A stretch of 64,000 bases of DNA from Sulfitobacter sp. F26169L (GTDB taxonomy: Bacteria; Pseudomonadota; Alphaproteobacteria; Rhodobacterales; Rhodobacteraceae). Of the stretch, positions 19,254 to 28,432 are shown in pieces. The notes beneath the pieces are model-generated. The model was not told where the DNA came from. It saw nothing but the letters and a program-made list of their open reading frames with translations, and did not search any database. The DNA lies in NCBI RefSeq assembly GCF_026410285.1, contig NZ_JAPMLP010000001.1, forward strand, positions 372,001 through 436,000, written 5' to 3'. The position numbers and the translations under genes are program-made. How positions within the stretch are numbered: the first letter of the stretch is position 1; every line of letters begins with the position of its first letter.

Positions 19254-20488
19254 ACTGTTGCCCTCCTAAAAATGCGGCGTTTGGATTTCGGCGAGGGGTG
19301 CGCGCGTGGAACTGCTCCGGCTGCGCTGTCCCAAATGGCGCGGGTCGCCTTGGCGTGGGGGCTGCGCGGCTGGGTTTCCAGCAGCGGTTTGGCGGCGCGG
19401 TGCGCTTTGCGGATCGCCGCCCCGCTATCAGGGATCACCGCAGCCAGATCCCGCCCTATGGCTTTGCTTATATCCTTGGCCGACAGTTTTGCATCTTGGC
19501 GGAATTCGGACAGGACAGGCAGGATATTCAAATCCGGCGCTTGGGATTTCAGAAGTGCGATCATCCGGCTGGCAACATTCACACCGGCGTATCCTGCGGG
19601 GATCACAAGCACCAGCGCGTCAAGTTCATTGGCAAAGTGCGGCTGTCGCAACAATGCAGCGCGCGGTAGATCCACAACCAGCGCTTCAAATCCGTTCTTC
19701 ATAGAGCGGACCAGTTGCGCAAACGCCACCTCCAGTTCGTCGGTGTCCTGGCTGATGTGCGCCTGCTGGGAGTACAGCATCAAACGTTCGTTTAGAGGCT
19801 CCATCGTGGCGCTCAGAAATGTTTCGTCCACGCGGTCGGGGGAGGATAATGCCTCGGTCAAGCCGGGTGTGTCTTTGCGGTCCAGATCTATCGCCTGCGA
19901 GCCAAAGCGCAGATCTGCGTCAACCAGTGCAGTGCGCAGTTTAGCACCCGTCATGGATGCGCTGTGATATGCCAGACTTTGGGCGAGAAGGCTGGCGCCG
20001 ACACCGCCGTTGCAGCCCGTCACCGCGATGCAAAGACCGTCGGTGCGGCGGATTTCGGTATCAGGCCGCGATGCGGTCGCGGCCGATGTTTGCCGCTGCG
20101 CCGCCGCTTCGGTGTACGCCGCAATGATTTCATCATCGCTGGCGGGAAAGGCAAAATATTCAGTGGCGCCGGCCGTGCGCAAAGCGCGGTAGGTGGCAAG
20201 ATCGGGCTTGTCGCCCAGCACGACAAGTATCGCGCCGCTTTGCGCCAGTTCGCGCACACATTCGCATGCTGCATCCAATGACATATTGCCCATTTCGGTA
20301 AGGATCATCTGGGCCAAGGGCGCGCCAGTACAGATACGCGCCGCACCGCCCAGCCCGCCCCCGTGCATGGCAGCGTTATCCCCAGACAATTGCGCCCCGA
20401 CATCACGCGCAACTTCCGCACCTTGATCGGTGCAGACATAGGCGGCGAATGGATCAACCGCTACGGTGCCAGAGGATGAGTGGGTCAT
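19250..20488 (-). CDS. cpaE: CpaE/TadZ-like pilus localisation ATPase
   Basis: This ParA/MinD-superfamily protein positions the Tad apparatus at the cell pole. It has 412 residues from the ATG at 20488 (the reading frame is open a further 17 codons upstream, but the MTHSSSG start follows AAGG and is preferred). The N-terminal part resembles a receiver-like domain without clear phosphorylation residues. The ATPase part has the deviant Walker A GCNGGVGASLLAQSLAY, where the usual GKT/S is replaced by GASL, and the Walker B-like ALVVDLPRAALL. The deviant P-loop is common among TadZ proteins, which often do not hydrolyse ATP efficiently. The gene follows flp by 80 bases and overlaps cpaF. Confidence 0.87.
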   Translation of the reverse strand: MTHSSSGTVAVDPFAAYVCTDQGAEVARDVGAQLSGDNAAMHGGGLGGAARICTGAPLAQMILTEMGNMSLDAACECVRELAQSGAILVVLGDKPDLATYRALRTAGATEYFAFPASDDEIIAAYTEAAAQRQTSAATASRPDTEIRRTDGLCIAVTGCNGGVGASLLAQSLAYHSASMTGAKLRTALVDADLRFGSQAIDLDRKDTPGLTEALSSPDRVDETFLSATMEPLNERLMLYSQQAHISQDTDELEVAFAQLVRSMKNGFEALVVDLPRAALLRQPHFANELDALVLVIPAGYAGVNVASRMIALLKSQAPDLNILPVLSEFRQDAKLSAKDISKAIGRDLAAVIPDSGAAIRKAHRAAKPLLETQPRSPHAKATRAIWDSAAGAVPRAHPSPKSKRRIFRRATV

Positions 20489-20568
20489 TGGGAATGTGCC
20501 TTGGGAAATGGGTATGGGGACGCAGATGGGCATGTGCATGCGGCAACAGGTGCCGCATGCACGACGGA

Positions 20569-20784
20569 TTAACCGGCTGGGGCTTCTTCGCCGCCTGCAC
20601 CTTCAATGGTTGTGCCAACACTATCGAACTTGTTGTTTGTCTTGGTTCCCAGTGACCCAGCACCAACTACAATCACAGCACCAACAAGAGCCACCATCAG
20701 GGCGTATTCAATAGCGGTTGCGCCGTCTTCGTCTTTTGCAAAAGTTCTCAGGGCAGCGTTCAGGGCTTTGCGAGTATAGGACAT
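20569..20784 (-). CDS. flp: Flp-family type IVb pilin
   Basis: The major pilin of the Tad system, 71 residues. It has a short basic leader (MSYTRKALNAALRTFAKDED), the prepilin peptidase site after Gly in DGATAIEYALM (glutamate at +5, tyrosine at +6 of the mature protein, the Flp hallmark), one hydrophobic helix (LMVALVGAVIVVGAGSLG) and a short Gly/Glu-rich tail. It is the first gene of the leftward tad cluster. Two 18-bp direct repeats lie 25-71 bases upstream of its start. The peptidase that would process it is not encoded in the window. Confidence 0.95.
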   Translation of the reverse strand: MSYTRKALNAALRTFAKDEDGATAIEYALMVALVGAVIVVGAGSLGTKTNNKFDSVGTTIEGAGGEEAPAG

Positions 20785-20809
20785 GTTGTTTTCTTTCTTC
20801 GGGTTGTGA

Positions 20810-20855
20810 GGATCGGAAGTGATCCGGGGGAATTAGTGGATCGGAAGTGATCCGG
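20810..20855. promoter_or_regulatory. Two 18-bp direct repeats upstream of flp
   Basis: The same 18 bases GGATCGGAAGTGATCCGG occur at 20810-20827 and 20838-20855, with starts 28 bases apart. Each copy is itself a dyad (GGATC and GATCC around six bases). The position just before the pilin gene, the identical copies and the near three-turn spacing suggest paired binding sites for a dimeric regulator. A recent local duplication is the alternative. Confidence 0.6.
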
Positions 20856-22923
20856 TATGGGCTACTAATTGTCAGAAAGTTCGTCCGGAGAATATCCGTC
20901 TCTGGTGTGAAATCGCTGCTATCAACCTGCAGGATCAGGCCTATCATACCAAAGGATGATAGGGGTCTGACCGCTTTGCGGCAGGCAGCGGACGCAATGA
21001 GGGCAGCACTGTGGCAACGCAAAATCCGGTCGGAAAACGGTTCGGATGGGCAGGTTAAAGTCCGACAAAACGAGCTTCAGAAACGGCGGATTTCTAGGAT
21101 TTTTGGCGCTCGTGACAGACCGATTCCCGTCCCGCTCGACAGGATTCGCGCACAGTGCCCCAGCGGCACAGATGACAGGACCACCATCATCGATCCAGTG
21201 GACCATTACCTCGGCGAGTGCGTGGCACGCTTTGATAAATGCCGCTTCGATGCAGGCATAATCTGGGCCACAACAGTTGACGATGCGATGGGCTCAATGT
21301 GCTGCTGCCCTGTGATGTCTGGTCTTTGCGCGGATATTTTATCCGGCCTCAGAAGACCTTTTTCCCGCTTTGTAAAATCAGCAGAACACCAGGACCCTGG
21401 TTATTGCCGGGCGCCAGCGCAAGGGTTTCGAATTTCTAGCCAAACGCAAGAACCTGTCATCCCCGTCTTTCGCACCAACGCAAACCCGGAGTTATGGGAC
21501 CCGATCAAGAGGCGTGGAGCCGGAATGTCACGAAAGTGCAGCCGATTGGAGAGCTGGTTTATATAGGCAAGTGTTGCAAGCTGGGTTGCATGATTGTCGA
21601 TGTGCCTGTGTTCCGCATGGGGCGGTGAGGTTTTTGCATAAAATCGGGTCTTATATTGTCGGTGAATGGCGGCATGTTCTGGTGCAAAGGTTTGGTAATC
21701 AACGTTCAGCTGTTTTCTTTTGCAGATCGCATGCAGAACGTCGCCATGCAGACAGGTCTGCAACGCGCCTCATACCGCGAAAAATGCCTGCCTGAATGGC
21801 TCAGCTTAACGCCCGCCTGGCTGCAAATTGTATACGGGACAGTCTTTGTTCTCTGACCCACAGGTCAACTTTATGGGTTTTGGTACGCTGGAACTGGTAC
21901 GTTTGAAAACGGGGCTAATTGTTACAGGTCATGCTCCCAAAGGGGATGGGCCATGATGTTGAGGTTATCTCTCTGTACACTTGCGTTGTCGCTGGTGTGT
22001 GGTGCGGGGGCAGCGAAGAAATTTCGCCGATACCTTTAATGAGTCTGCACGGTGGGCACATGGCGGGGCGGCAACATGACAACGATATTGAACAACATCC
22101 GCGGCGTTCGCCCGCTATAAGATCAAATTGAGCTGTCTGTCCGTGGTCCAGTGTGGGAATGGCAGCAGGATCGCACTTCGTGCAGATCGCCATATGTACC
22201 CGCAGTGGTTACTTGCCGCATTTTATTCTGCCTAAAAAATCTGCGCCAGCACCTGCTTTGATGGCCAGCTTTAAATCATCGTAGGCGCGTGCCTGCTATC
22301 TTCCGGCCTAATGCCACCGTCACTTCTAATGGTGGACGTGTCAGTCGCTGATGCGCCGTGGCCAAGCGCTCTTACTTCTGGGCCAGACGACGCGCCAAAC
22401 GACATGCCTTCGATGGTGATCAGAATATCCAAATGGTTAGGACACTCTGCATAGAGGCTCCATTTTATGGGACGTTTCATATTTTATGAAGCCGCATTCC
22501 AGCGGGAAACGCCAAATTGTAGCCCCTAGGAACAGCAGCACGCCGACTAAGCGCATCCTTGGCTTTGGGTATTTGGGATCAAGAATTTTCTACGGTGTCT
22601 GACTGGCGCTGTTGGCCCGTGTGTGCAATTTTTTGTTTGTCTAGCGCAGGCCGGTTTTCTGTAGGTTGATTGTCTGCATCCGAAGGGCCTTTTCGGTGAG
22701 GTATTATTGCTCCGGACAGGGATGGCAACGTTCTCCGGCTTGCTGAATTGTGCAGGTGTTGCAGGTTTGACAAGACGCTAGAACTAAAACGTCATGAAGG
22801 TTTTGCCTTACTTAACAGCGCAGGGCAGTCGATCTGGGAATTGGCTTATTTCTGTTAATCTGCTGTGCAAGGATATTCCTGCAACCCGTAATCCGGCCTG
22901 CATGGACGTCGTCCTGACGCGGC
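20856..22923. other. 2-kb region without a recognisable gene
   Basis: Several frames are open for 60-239 codons on both strands, but none has a convincing ribosome-binding site, family motif or consistent codon bias. The longest (20847-21566, plus) reads as an unstructured Cys/Arg-rich sequence. A possible broken small exported protein lies at 21953-22080. The region sits between flp and the sox operon and looks like decayed DNA. Confidence 0.5.
21953..22080 (+). pseudogene. Possible remnant of a small exported protein
   Basis: After a good AGGGG element, ATGATG opens a 28-codon frame beginning MMLRLSLCTLALSLVCGAGA, a plausible signal peptide, which stops at 22039. If one base is dropped in the AAGAAATTT run the frame continues as FADTFNESARWAHGGAAT to a stop at 22080. 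This could be a broken or very short secreted protein. No family is recognised and chance is not excluded. Confidence 0.25.
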
Positions 22924-23487
22924 TCAGGCCACCGAACAGGCGGCGTCAAGCAGTGTATGATGCAGTGACGCGGCTGATGCCCGTGGCCCCAAAATGCGAA
23001 CATGATCGTCTGCTACGCAGCGTATCACAAAACAGCCTAACTGATGGATGACGGTGCGTTGTACACAGCCTGCCTGCATCCGCCGGATGGGCACGGCACA
23101 GACCCGCTCGCACAGATCCGGCATGGCGGGGCCTGTGATGTCGAAACACACCCATGCGCCTGATTGCTCTGTCACCGATGCGGCATCGCCAAGCAGTGAT
23201 TTCAACTGATCGGCAAGCAATTCGTGTGTGTCACGCGGCGCGCCCAGCATCCACTGATCCGGCCCCGTCCAGAATCCCGCCTCCGGATCGTGCAGCACGG
23301 CTTTGCCAACCTCGGGCACAGCGCCCAGCAGCTTTTTCAGCACTTGGTGGCATTTCTTTTCATGCCCCATGCGCGCCGCGACCGAGGCAAGCGCCACACC
23401 GTCATTTTCGCTGATGGTTACGTGGGCAAAAGCGTCGACACGTGGCGTATTACCCCCAAGTGCGGTTACGGTTTTAAGATCATGCAC
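22924..23487 (-). CDS. soxG: Sarcosine oxidase gamma subunit
   Basis: SoxG is the small subunit of heterotetrameric sarcosine oxidase, which lies against the folate-binding part of the alpha subunit. The 187-residue product shows the family features GPDQWMLGAPRDTHELLADQ, the serine/aspartate-type SVTEQSGAWVCFDITGP, and the C-terminal PIRRMQAGCVQRTVIHQLG and VLGP-like ILGPRASAASLHHTLLDAA. The start is taken as GTG at 23487, overlapping the soxA stop by 8 bases and preceded by AGAGGGAGAG; an upstream TTG is less likely. It is the last gene of soxBDAG. Sequence conservation is weaker than in soxA and soxB, as is usual for gamma. Confidence 0.85.
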   Translation of the reverse strand: MHDLKTVTALGGNTPRVDAFAHVTISENDGVALASVAARMGHEKKCHQVLKKLLGAVPEVGKAVLHDPEAGFWTGPDQWMLGAPRDTHELLADQLKSLLGDAASVTEQSGAWVCFDITGPAMPDLCERVCAVPIRRMQAGCVQRTVIHQLGCFVIRCVADDHVRILGPRASAASLHHTLLDAACSVA

Positions 23488-26416
23488 GAAGCCGCTCTCC
23501 CTCTGGATCAATGAAATGGGCGCTGACGATTTCTATCTCTACATCGACACCGGTTAGCGGACTGACCAGCCGCATCCGCTCTCCAAGACGGTTTGCGCCG
23601 TCTTTTAGGAACCCCAGCGCAATCGCATGACCAAGGTTGGGCGAATGGCACGCCGAGGTGACATAGCCCTGACTGTGCGACGCATCCACCGGCCCGTCGG
23701 CATCCATCAAATGGGCGCCCGCCGGAACCGGGTTTTCAGGATCAACCGGCTTGATCCCGACCAGACGCAGATCATCCGCGCGGTTCAGGCCCTCACGTTC
23801 GGATAGTATGGAGCCGATACTGTCTTTCGCCTTGCTCACCATGCGGCCCATGCCAAGGTTTTGCGCCGTCGTGGTGCCGTTCAATTCGTTGCCTGTTGCA
23901 TGGCCTTTTTCAATTCGCAAAACTCCCAGGGCTTCGGTGCCGTAGGGGGTTACGCCAAATTCAGCACCGGCCTCCATAATCCTGCGCATCAGCGCGTCGC
24001 CATAAGCGGTGGGCACGGCGATTTCATAGGCCAGCTCGCCACTGAAAGAGATACGGAACAGCCGCGTGCGCAGCCCGCCGCATATGGTGATATTGGCGCA
24101 GGCCATGAACGGGAACGCCTCGTTCGAGATGTCCACATCAACGATTTTCTGCAACAGTTTTCGGCTGTTGGGGCCTGCAACAGCGTATTGTGCCCAACCT
24201 TCGGTTGTCGAGATCAGCTGCACATCCATGTCGGGAAACAGGCACTGGCGGACAAATTCCATATGGCGATAGACGGGCAGGGCATTGGCGGTGGTGGTTG
24301 TGACGACAAAGTGATCTGGCGCCAGCCGCGCGGCTGTCCCGTCATCCATGACAATCCCGTCCTCACGCAGCATCAACCCATAGCGGACCTTGCCAACTGC
24401 AAGTTTTGCAAACCCGTTACAGTATATTTTATTCAGGAAGGCAGCGGCATCGCTGCCCTGTACGTCGATCTTGCCCAATGTGGTTACATCACAGATCCCG
24501 ACCGATTTGCGCGTCGCGAGAACCTCGCGGTCCACACTCTGCCGCCAGGTGGTTTCACCTGCGCGCGGGAACCACTGCGCGCGCAGCCAGTTGCCAACCT
24601 CGACAAATACCGCGCCTTGTTCCGTGGCCCATTTGTGCGATGGGGTCAGGCGCGTGGGGTGAAAGGCCGCTCCGCGGGAGCGGCCCGCGAAGGCGGCGAT
24701 CGCTGTCGGGGTGTAGGGCGGGCGAAAGATGGTTGTACCGACGTCGGGTATGGTTTTGCCTGCCATTTCGGCCATGATCGCAAGGCCGCCCATGTTTGAT
24801 GTCTTGCCCTGATCGGTTGCCATGCCCAGCGTTGTATATCGCTTCAGATGCTCGACCGAGCGGAAGCCTTCCTGATGACTCAGCTTGATATCCTTGACGG
24901 TGACATCGTTTTGCTGGTCCAGCCACGCGCGGCTGCATCCCTGCACATACCAGAAAGGAGTAATGTTTACAGGCGCATCCTCGGATTGGGGCAGGGCGGG
25001 CAGGCGCCCCTTGATCCCCAGCGCCTTTTTCGCCGCAGCGGCCCCGCCGCGCAGCGCGCCAGCCGTGGACAGATCACCGTTTGCCGCACCTGCAACCGAC
25101 ATCCCCGGTGGCAATGTGCCGCCCGGGACAAAGGCGGCAAGGGTTTCGTTCCAGATAGGGCGGCCGCGCTGGTGACATGTCAGATGCACATTGGGGTTCC
25201 AGCCGCCCGACACCCCCAGCGCGCCGCATTCCAGCGTGCGCATACTGCCATCCGCAAGGCGTACTTCGGCGAAGGTCAGGCCGAGGCGACCTTTGGTGTC
25301 GATCACCTCACCCTGCAACACTTCGTAATCCGTGCTGCGCGGGATGTCGGGGCGCACGTCTATCACAGCGGCGATTCTGACGCCTTTCGCGTGTAGATCA
25401 GCGGCGGTGCGGTGGCCGTCATCATTGTTGGTAAAGATCGCAACGCGCTTGTCTGCTGTCACTGCGTAACGGTTGGCGTAGGTGCGCAGGGCAGAGGCCA
25501 GCATAATGCCTGGCCGATCGTTGTTTTCAAAGGCGATAGGCCGCTCTATTGCGCCGGCGGCAAGGATGCTCTGCCTGGTATAGATGCGCCATAAAACCTG
25601 ACGGGGCTTGCCCTCGGCAGGGGTTGGCAAATGGTCGCTGATCCGTTCAACGGCACCGAAAATGCCATGATCAAAAGCGCCGATGACGGTTGTACGATTC
25701 ATAAAGCGCACATTCGGCATATTGGATAGCTCGCCCACGGTGGCAGCAGCCCATTCGGCGCCCGATTGATCGCCGACAGCAAATGTTTCGCTGTTCAGAC
25801 GCCCGCCCATGCGGAAATCTTCATCGGCAAGGATCACATCCGCGCCCCTGCGCGCAGCTGTCAGCGCGGCAGACAGCCCCGCCGGACCCGCACCGATGAT
25901 CAACAGATCGCAGTGCAGAAAGCCTTTGTCATAAACATCGGGATCGTCCTGCAAGGACAGCGATCCGAGGCCTGCGGCCTTGCGGATGAGCGGTTCGTAA
26001 ATCTTTTCCCAGAAGGCGGCGGGCCACATGAAGGTTTTGTAATAGAAACCGGCAGTAAGGAAATTTGAAAAGCGGTCGTTGATAGAAAGCAGATCGAATT
26101 TCAGGGATCCCAGCCGGTTCTGGCTTTTTGAAACCAGTCCGTCAAAAAGCTCGGCAGTGGTGGCGCGTGTGTTCGGTTCCTGGCGCGCACCGCTGCGCAA
26201 CTCAACCAACGCATTTGGTTCTTCGGAGCCTGCGGTCAACGGGCCACGGGGGCGGTGGTATTTGAACGAACGCCCCATCAGGCGAACCCCGTTGGCCAGC
26301 AGCGCAGAGGCAAGCGTATCACCGGGGTGGCCGGTGTAGGACTTGCCATCAAAAGTGAATTTGTACGTCTTGTCAGTGTCGATTTGCCCGCCTGTCAGCC
26401 TGTTGATCTGGCTCAT
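23480..26416 (-). CDS. soxA: Sarcosine oxidase alpha subunit
   Basis: SoxA carries the NAD+ site and the tetrahydrofolate/aminomethyltransferase domain of the tetramer, which oxidises sarcosine to glycine and passes the one-carbon unit to folate. The 978-residue length is normal. The N-terminal 2Fe-2S-ferredoxin-like region (DTLASALLANGVRLMGRSFK) is followed by the nucleotide-binding core IIGAGPAGLSAALTAARRGA. The C-terminal aminomethyltransferase-like half includes GKIDVQGSDAAAFLNKIYCN and SFSGELAYEIAVP. It overlaps soxD by 4 bases (ATGA) and soxG by 8. Substrate likely comes from glycine betaine, choline or creatine breakdown, common for marine bacteria. Close relatives acting on dimethylglycine exist, so the substrate is inferred. 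Confidence 0.95.
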   Translation of the reverse strand: MSQINRLTGGQIDTDKTYKFTFDGKSYTGHPGDTLASALLANGVRLMGRSFKYHRPRGPLTAGSEEPNALVELRSGARQEPNTRATTAELFDGLVSKSQNRLGSLKFDLLSINDRFSNFLTAGFYYKTFMWPAAFWEKIYEPLIRKAAGLGSLSLQDDPDVYDKGFLHCDLLIIGAGPAGLSAALTAARRGADVILADEDFRMGGRLNSETFAVGDQSGAEWAAATVGELSNMPNVRFMNRTTVIGAFDHGIFGAVERISDHLPTPAEGKPRQVLWRIYTRQSILAAGAIERPIAFENNDRPGIMLASALRTYANRYAVTADKRVAIFTNNDDGHRTAADLHAKGVRIAAVIDVRPDIPRSTDYEVLQGEVIDTKGRLGLTFAEVRLADGSMRTLECGALGVSGGWNPNVHLTCHQRGRPIWNETLAAFVPGGTLPPGMSVAGAANGDLSTAGALRGGAAAAKKALGIKGRLPALPQSEDAPVNITPFWYVQGCSRAWLDQQNDVTVKDIKLSHQEGFRSVEHLKRYTTLGMATDQGKTSNMGGLAIMAEMAGKTIPDVGTTIFRPPYTPTAIAAFAGRSRGAAFHPTRLTPSHKWATEQGAVFVEVGNWLRAQWFPRAGETTWRQSVDREVLATRKSVGICDVTTLGKIDVQGSDAAAFLNKIYCNGFAKLAVGKVRYGLMLREDGIVMDDGTAARLAPDHFVVTTTTANALPVYRHMEFVRQCLFPDMDVQLISTTEGWAQYAVAGPNSRKLLQKIVDVDISNEAFPFMACANITICGGLRTRLFRISFSGELAYEIAVPTAYGDALMRRIMEAGAEFGVTPYGTEALGVLRIEKGHATGNELNGTTTAQNLGMGRMVSKAKDSIGSILSEREGLNRADDLRLVGIKPVDPENPVPAGAHLMDADGPVDASHSQGYVTSACHSPNLGHAIALGFLKDGANRLGERMRLVSPLTGVDVEIEIVSAHFIDPEGERLRA

Positions 26417-26700
26417 TTGCTGCGCCCCCTGCTGCGCGCCACATCACGGGCAAGCGCCACGTTCGATATTTCGTGTGTGAGAGTGTTGCGCGTCACCACC
26501 AGCCACGACCGGTCCCCCGCTTCGTGAAACCACAGCTCTTCATGCCATCCGGCGGGATTGTCGCGCAGGTAGCCGTACGCAAAGAACTCCTGCGCGGCGG
26601 TGTCCGATTGCGGATCGGGGCGGTCTATCAGGCGCGCGTCCCCCATATAGGTGAACTCGGCGCTGTCGCGGGGGCCTAGAAGGGGGTGATTGATAATCAT
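26413..26700 (-). CDS. soxD: Sarcosine oxidase delta subunit, zinc-ligand-poor variant
   Basis: SoxD is the smallest subunit; in well-studied enzymes it binds zinc through three Cys and one His. The 95-residue product has the right start (MIINHPLLGPRDSAEFTYMG) and core (NPAGWHEELWFHEAGDRSWL, TRNTLTHEI), so the family is clear. However, the usual CPxCG beginning is HPLLG, and the third cysteine after the conserved His is Asp, so the zinc site is apparently lost. It overlaps soxA by 4 bases. The conserved position in the operon argues that it is functional, presumably as a structural subunit without zinc. Confidence 0.87.
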   Translation of the reverse strand: MIINHPLLGPRDSAEFTYMGDARLIDRPDPQSDTAAQEFFAYGYLRDNPAGWHEELWFHEAGDRSWLVVTRNTLTHEISNVALARDVARSRGRSK

Positions 26701-26756
26701 CTTCGGGTGCTCGCGGATAAGATAGGAGTGAGTTTAGTGGAAAAATGAAGAGGCGG

Positions 26757-28007
26757 TCAGTGCAGGTTCGGCTGGTTGCCCACGCCTTTTTCGTCGATCA
26801 TGAGGCCTTTTTCAAAGCGGTCAAACCGGTAGGCGGTTGCGTTTGGATGGGGGGTGTCGCGGGCCAGCAGATGGGCAAAGCACATGCCCGAGGCCGGCGT
26901 GGCCTTGAAACCACCATAACACCAGCCGCCATTGAAATAGAGCCCGTCAATGTGGGTTTTGTCGATGATGGGGGAGCCGTCCATCGACATGTCCATCACG
27001 CCGCCCCACATGCGCAGCACACGCGCGCGCCCGAAGGCAGGGAAAATTGCCATGCCGCCTTCGCAGACGTCTTCGACAACGGGCAGGTTGCCGCGCTGGG
27101 CGTAGGAGTTGTAACCATCCAGATCGCCACCGAATACAAGCCCGCCCTTGTCCGACTGGCTGCAATAGAAGTGGCCGGCGCCGAAGGTCACAACCCCCGG
27201 CATGACGGGTTTGAGCCCCTCTGACACGAACGCCTGCAAGACGTGGCTTTCGATGGGCAAACGCATGTTGGCGTGGGCCATCAGGCGACCGGACGACCCT
27301 GCCACAGCACAGCCGATTTTACCCGCGCCGATATAGCCGCGTGAGGTTTCAACGCCGAGCGCGTTGCCGTTTTCGATTTTGAAACCGGTGACCTCGCAGT
27401 TCTGGATAATGTCGACACCGTGGCTGTCTGCGCCGCGTGCATAGCCCCATGCAACCGCGTCATGGCGCACGGTCCCGCCGCGATGCTGGGCCAGGCCGCC
27501 TTTTATGGGAAAGCGGGCATCGTCGGTATTAAGGTACGGATAGCGCGCCTTGATCTGCTCGGTTGTGAGCATTTCGGCATCCGCGCCATTCAGGATCATC
27601 GCATTTCCGCGGCGAATGAACGCGTCGCGCTGGGCGTCCGAATGGATCAGGTTCAGAATGCCCCGCTGGGAAACCATGGCGTTGAAATTGAAATCCTGCT
27701 CCAGCCCTTCCCAGAGTTTCAGGGACATCTCATAGAAGGGTTCGTTTCCATCGAGCAGGTAGTTCGAGCGGATGATTGTGGTGTTGCGCCCGACGTTGCC
27801 GCCGCCGATCCAGCCTTTTTCCAGCACAGCGATCCGCTTTTGCTTAAACTCTTTGGCGAGGTAGTACGCTGTGGCGAGACCATGACCGCCGCCACCGATG
27901 ATGATGATGTCATAGTGCGCCTGCGGTTCGGGATCACGCCAGACGGGCGTCCAGCCCTTGTGCCCTGTCAGTGCCTCTTTAATGACCCGTAGACCCGAAA
28001 ATCGCAT
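26757..28007 (-). CDS. soxB: Sarcosine oxidase beta subunit
   Basis: SoxB holds the catalytic FAD and a covalent FMN and removes hydrogen from sarcosine. The 416-residue product shows the Rossmann FAD motif YDIIIIGGGGHGLATAYYLA, the IGGGNVGRNTTIIRSNYLL segment conserved in the family, and LAQHRGGTVRHDAVAWGYAR; His175 or His182 in this stretch is the expected covalent FMN attachment region. The C-terminal GGWCYGGFKATPASGMCFAH contains the substrate-side residues. ATG at 28007 follows AGGG; the frame is open a little further upstream. It is the first gene of the operon soxB-soxD-soxA-soxG, with a 56-base gap to soxD. Confidence 0.95.
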   Translation of the reverse strand: MRFSGLRVIKEALTGHKGWTPVWRDPEPQAHYDIIIIGGGGHGLATAYYLAKEFKQKRIAVLEKGWIGGGNVGRNTTIIRSNYLLDGNEPFYEMSLKLWEGLEQDFNFNAMVSQRGILNLIHSDAQRDAFIRRGNAMILNGADAEMLTTEQIKARYPYLNTDDARFPIKGGLAQHRGGTVRHDAVAWGYARGADSHGVDIIQNCEVTGFKIENGNALGVETSRGYIGAGKIGCAVAGSSGRLMAHANMRLPIESHVLQAFVSEGLKPVMPGVVTFGAGHFYCSQSDKGGLVFGGDLDGYNSYAQRGNLPVVEDVCEGGMAIFPAFGRARVLRMWGGVMDMSMDGSPIIDKTHIDGLYFNGGWCYGGFKATPASGMCFAHLLARDTPHPNATAYRFDRFEKGLMIDEKGVGNQPNLH

Positions 28008-28432
28008 AGTTTCACACCCTCTTTGGTAAACGATGGGCCTGTGCTGCGATTGTGTCCATGCAAGTTTTGACATGAAATGATCAAAATGCGTCAGAACGGT
28101 GTATTTCTGCTATGAAATAATGCCATTTTCAGAGAGTTGATTGAAGTTTGGTATCACAGGTCGGGAGCCGCGAGGAGATAAGGGAATCACAAAACAGCTT
28201 TTCGAACTTGTATGGCGCGTGATCCCGGATGAAAATTATCTGCTGGGCAAAAATCGAACAACGTGCACTGAGGGGGGCAGCGGCACCGAAATCCGGCAGG
28301 CGGAAAAATTACGCTACGTGATGGATGCGGCAATTTCAGAGATTAGCGGTAGACTCAAAGAACGATCTTTGGCCTATTTTTGTTCTAAGGTGCGCTGGTA
28401 CATAGCCTGTTTGCCCCAAGGGAGGAAACAAG
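28008..28432. other. Divergent intergenic region between soxB and the GMC dehydrogenase
   Basis: This stretch should hold the promoters of both operons. It is AT-richer than the genes. A 100-codon frame at 28141-28443 on the plus strand has no ribosome-binding site and overlaps the next gene's start, so it is not called. No regulator gene or clear long palindrome was seen. Confidence 0.5.

Noticed and set aside
20847-21566. 239-codon frame rightward from the flp upstream repeats
   Set aside because: No plausible start signal, Cys/Arg-rich unstructured translation and no family motif. Possible non-coding or decayed DNA.
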